From Mortierella sp. BCC40632 (taxonomy: Eukaryota > Mortierellomycota > Mortierellomycetes > Mortierellales > Mortierellaceae), in contig WAEK01000005.1 of assembly GCA_011634665.1 (NCBI GenBank), forward strand, positions 1,745,001 through 1,809,000: a DNA stretch of 64,000 bases. The letters run 5' to 3'. The translations under genes and the position numbers were made by a program. Below the pieces are notes generated by a model. That model was not told the origin of the DNA and ran no database searches. It worked only from the letters and a program-made list of their open reading frames with translations. This document shows, piece after piece, positions 60,113-64,000 of the stretch. Within the stretch, counting starts at the first letter, position 1. Every line of letters begins with the position of its first letter.

Positions 60113-61596
60113 TTGTTCTCTTGAGATAACTCGAGAGCATCCAGTCAAGGCCAATGTGCCTCTCTTTTCTTTTTTCTTTTCTTTTTTCTTTTCTTTTTCT
60201 TTTTCTTCCGTGATTATCCCTTTTTCCTTTTTTTTCCTTTGCTACCCTTCCTCTTTGTTTCAAAAAAAAAAAAAGAGCTCGTGGACAGGATGGACCGACA
60301 AGCCAACCAAAGGAGAATGCCTCCTCACTTGAAGCACAGGACTCGACAACAATGATCAAAGTCATTATCACCTTTCTTTTTCTTTCTTTCTTTCTTTTCT
60401 CTAGCAGGAAAGGGAAGGGGAAAAGGTGCCTATTGACTTTGATGCAGCCATTTTTTTTTTGCGCAACATCGCCACCTCTTCTTCCAACTGAATCTGACCA
60501 AGCAACCACAAAGTCGCGAAAAGCCAAAAACAGCTGAAAAAACCAACAAAACAAGAAGAAGAAGAAGAAAAAGAAAAGAACGACGCGTTTTTTTTTTCTT
60601 TTCTTTTCTTTTCTTTCTTTTCCTTGACCAATTTGCACATGGATAACGCCTGTAGACGAACGACTATGAAGGTGAAAGCAACGACGTCAACGGAGTTTGT
60701 TCCTCTCGGAAGGGAGGTCTTTCTTTTCCATGATAATAACCCCTTCACCCCCTCACCCCCTCCTCTCTCTCTCTCTCTAAAAAAAGAAGAAGAAGAAGAA
60801 GAAGAAGAGAGAATATGATTACCCTTTTGCGTGCCTCTTTCTTCTTTTTCTTATTCTGCTCGCATACCACTTCAATTTCTTGTTGCATTCTTTGGGAAGA
60901 AAAAAAAAAAGACCAAAAAACAGACATTTCTTTTTTGCGTATATTAGTGTGCTGCTCTCTCTTTTTCTTGTGTATTTGTAGTGCTAGTCTGTCCTCTTTA
61001 GTTGTTTTGTCCTCCTCCTGTACCATTAGCCCTCCTCCTCCTCCTCTCTAGCCCACCACATCTCTCCTCTTTTTCAGTCTTTCACACCCCCAAACTAAAA
61101 AAAAAAAAGTATAAAAAGTCATGTAAAAAATGGATGTCTGTAGTAGAAGTATGTTTTAGTTGAGCCCTTGTATCCCGATGTCATCCAATGTTTGGAGTAG
61201 AAAAAAAAAAAAAAAAAAAAAAGATAGAGAGTTGGAAAGAGAGATTAGGATAGATTGGCTCGTTTCAGTGTAATCTTGCTTGTCCTCCACTCTCTTGTCC
61301 TTTCATGCTCACTCTGTCTTTTTTTTTTTTTTCCCTCTCTCTCGCTCACTCTTTCTCTCTTTCTCATTCTCTCTTTCCTCTCTTTGCCCTACCTTGGTTA
61401 AAATGAGACTGAGTAAACGAGAGCTGGATTATGCATTGGAGCAGAGGCCATGGTATGTGCTCCTTTTTTTTTTTTTCTTCCAATCTGTCGACCCATCATT
61501 GGACGCATGGAGGGCAAAAACAAAAAAAAAAAAAAAAAAAAAAAGGAAAAGGGCGACCGAATGCAAGCCGAGCCAATGGCCTCTTCATTCTTTTTG

Positions 61597-61637
<41 letters not shown>

Positions 61638-61937
61638 AGGCGAAAAGAGCGTTCTGGCAGAAAGGCACTTTTATTGTTATTCGTTGACGTTCTATCAATC
61701 ATAAATTCTACGGCTAGAAGTAGTAAGAAAAGAAAAAAAAAGGCTTCCTCCTCCTCCCCCGACGAGACAGCTGTTTAGCAAAGGCGAGACAACAAAGGAG
61801 AGAGGAAGAGAGAGAGAGAGAGAGAGAGACTATACATTATTGTGGTGGGCAAATAAGTATATATTTAAAATAATTATTATTGCAGTCTCTTTTCCCGTTC
61901 ACAGCATAGCCTCGGGAAGAAAGAAAATGAGAAGTCT

Positions 61938-62003
<66 letters not shown>

Positions 62004-62005
62004 CG

Positions 62006-62038
<33 letters not shown>

Positions 62039-64000
62039 CAAAGACCGAACCAACTGAGCTAAAAAAAAAAAAGCCAATATCCACAAACAACAGTCATCAG
62101 GCCATACAAATTTAGCACCAGACAGAACTCGTCGACCTTCTTTTCTCTTAGGAAGGAACAGAGAATTTGAGATCAAGTGAGATGGAGAGAGAGAAAGAGA
62201 GAAAGTGGGTAACAAAAAAAAACGGCAAAGTAGACGCACGGGCACCCCTGCATTCATTGACCAGAGAGGTTGTCTCCGTTTCATGAACCCTTGGGTGTAT
62301 TCTCCGTTGCTTTTCGATCTTGCTCCACAAGGTCCTCTTGACCTATTGTGCCCAAGCAGAGAAAGAGATAAAGAGAGAGTAAGAGAGACAGAGACAGAGA
62401 CAGAGAGAAAGAGCGAGAGTATGGGAAGGAGGAGAGGGGTACGGAGGGGTACGGAGGGAGGTGGGGTAGGGTAGGGTAGAGAGAGGGCGGAGCCTGGTTA
62501 GAGGCGATGCGAGATGATAGAGATACCCAAATATGTAGGATGAGGAGGAGGGACAGCCAAGAAGAAAAGAAGGCACCTGTCGCATCATAGCAAAGAGCTC
62601 ACGGTCTCGCTTCAACTCGTTTAAAAAAAAAAAAGTCTCTTCATACGAGCCGACGAGTACACACAGCAGGGGTCAGGCAGCCTGGACTTTTTTTTATTTA
62701 TTTATTATTATGATTATTATTCTTTTTTACCAAGAGGAAATAAAAACTGGCTCAACGTCTACGTAGTCGTTTAGTCCTTGGCCCTAATGTCTTGCAAAAT
62801 GTCGTCCTCCTCCCCTTTCTTCCTCCCCTTTTTGGGCTTTACAAACAGAGGGATACGTCGGATGGGGGAGAGGAAGAAGAAGAAGAAGAGGAGGAGGATA
62901 GAGACAAGTCAAAGATAGAGAGAATGACAAAGATGCGTGGCCACCCTTCCCTTCCTCTTCCCTCCCGCCTTGACTTCAAAGATTCCTTGTTGGGGGTCCA
63001 AGACTCAACCTTCCTTTCTCTCCCCTTCATCCTTCTCCTCATCTTTCTTAACTTTAAAAAAGAAAACAGGGCCACAACATGCGACTTGGAACGAGGCGCG
63101 AACAGGGGGGGAGAAGGGGGTGAGAGGAGGTGTAGGGATGAGTGATGATGGGGGGAAGGAAGGAGATGTGGGGGCAAAAAAAAAAAACTTGTCCGTTGCT
63201 TGGGGTCATATCTCAAGAGACGTATGTCGTAAACAAATGACAGCGTTCATATCCTGCAGACAAGGAGGAAAAAAAAGGACCGGACGAGTAAGTAAGCGAG
63301 ACGACAAAGACGGGCGGGAGAAGTACAGTAGACAAAAAAAAAAGAGGGGGCGGATGAGGAGGATGGGGGAGGAGGTATTAGAATAAGGGCGCCCTCCGAT
63401 TGTAAAGCAAGGGGGCTGGAGCGCAGGAGCATAACAGGCTCTTCCCTCGCCCCGCTCGCCCCGCTCTCCCTCTCTCTCTCTCTCTTTAGGAAAGTTGTGG
63501 AGGGAGAGCGAGTCGTGGGTTGGGTGGATGAGACGTGAACGTGGACAGAGGAGGGAGGAAAACAACCTCAAAAAAAATTTTTTTTTTCCTCTTTCACTCT
63601 CTTCATTTTGAAAGCCTGTCGAGCGTCTCTAGACTCTCTGTTTTTTTCTTCCGACGAGCATCTTGCGTCGACAGCCTGTTCCCCTGCCTGACCTGCGCGG
63701 TGTGTCACGCTAATTCGCTGCGGTCACCGAGTGGTCCTGAAGAGTAGAAAGAGTAAGGGTAAATACAGGGCTGAGAAAGTAGGGGAGCGTCGATCGACGG
63801 CTCTCGAGACACCTGGATCTTGTCAAGCTTGGCAGGTCTGATCTTTGTTTCTCTCTTTCTCTCTTTCTCTCTCCATCTGTCCATGGGGCCGGAGTTGAAT
63901 GAACACGGGGACACGATGGCGCGTGAGCCGGTCAACATCCGAGCCGACCTAGGAGAGTAGGAGAGAGAAGGGAGAATAAAAAAAAAAAAAAAGGAGAGAT
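60113..64000. repeat. microsatellite-rich tail of the window, no gene seen
   Basis: Begins with the CT-rich 3' flank of the 58705 gene (TTTTC repeats 60160-60205), then (GAA)n 60785-60806, A runs 61201-61222 and 61519-61543, (GA)n 61596-61632, a (GA)n block of about 100 bases at 61938-62039, GGGTA/GGGGTAC repeats 62436-62482, and CT/GA tracts to the end. Frames of up to 150 codons are purine- or pyrimidine-tract reads. Confidence 0.6.
61938..62039. repeat. (GA)n microsatellite, about 100 bp
   Basis: The longest GA tract in the window, interrupted once by ACTCGA and once by GAAGAG. Confidence 0.9.

Noticed and set aside
62050..62061. Perfect tRNA A-box-like sequence on the minus strand (TAGCTCAGTTGG)
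   Set aside because: No acceptor stem before it (a T run), and the expected B box is replaced by a GA microsatellite; no cloverleaf can be drawn.
62436..62482. GGGGTAC/GGGTA repeats resembling telomere-type DNA
   Set aside because: Too short and irregular, not at a sequence end, and not the TTAGGG unit usual in fungi.

Overview
This window is nuclear DNA of a filamentous fungus, most likely an early-diverging lineage (Mucoromycota, perhaps Mortierellomycotina). That placement is inferred from style and content and is not proven: short spliceosomal introns, fungal YAR1, Dip1/Ldb17, DCAF7, MPP10 and VTA1 orthologues, several glutamine-, serine- or histidine-rich regulators, and very abundant CT/GA microsatellites and homopolymers between genes. 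There is no operon organisation, CRISPR array, rRNA or supportable tRNA.

Layout from left to right. A 5'-truncated WRKY-like zinc-finger gene (1-823 +) is followed by a candidate small gene seen only as exons (1869-2462 -). A YAR1-like ankyrin gene (4032-5186 -) and a Dip1/Ldb17 actin-nucleation gene (5782-7989 -) come next. Dip1 is divergent from a DCAF7/WDR68 WD40 gene (8286-10362 +). A doubtful mitochondrial-type small gene lies at 10875-11447 +. An integrase-type HHCC zinc-finger protein with a long Q/S-rich tail covers 13049-15252 -. From 15.3 to 25.9 kb no intact gene was recognised; 19.3-22.5 kb holds broken coding remnants on both strands.

A seven-TM membrane protein gene (25929-27377 +) followed by a cysteine-rich zinc-binding protein gene (28974-30809 +) forms a pair. 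The same pair, in the same transcriptional order, recurs on the other strand (7TM 44278-45822 -, Cys-rich 42606-43394 -). Between the two copies lie MPP10 (31457-33776 -), divergent from VTA1 (34168-36048 +), a lysine-rich SMAP-domain gene (36474-37682 +) and a coiled-coil protein gene (38916-41180 -). The right third holds a 1461-residue low-complexity zinc-ribbon protein (48011-52631 -), a long repeat-rich upstream region, an unrecognised acidic-tailed protein (58705-60112 +), and about 4 kb of microsatellite-rich DNA with no gene seen.

The recognised housekeeping genes serve ribosome assembly (YAR1, MPP10 and probably the SMAP protein), actin nucleation (Dip1), WD40 scaffolding (DCAF7) and ESCRT disassembly (VTA1). 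The most interesting signals are three. First, the inverted duplicate of the 7TM + Cys-rich pair suggests a conserved functional partnership. Second, four non-GT splice donors cluster within about 1 kb around the Dip1/DCAF7 divergent promoter. Third, several putative DNA-binding proteins carry transposon-type zinc modules.
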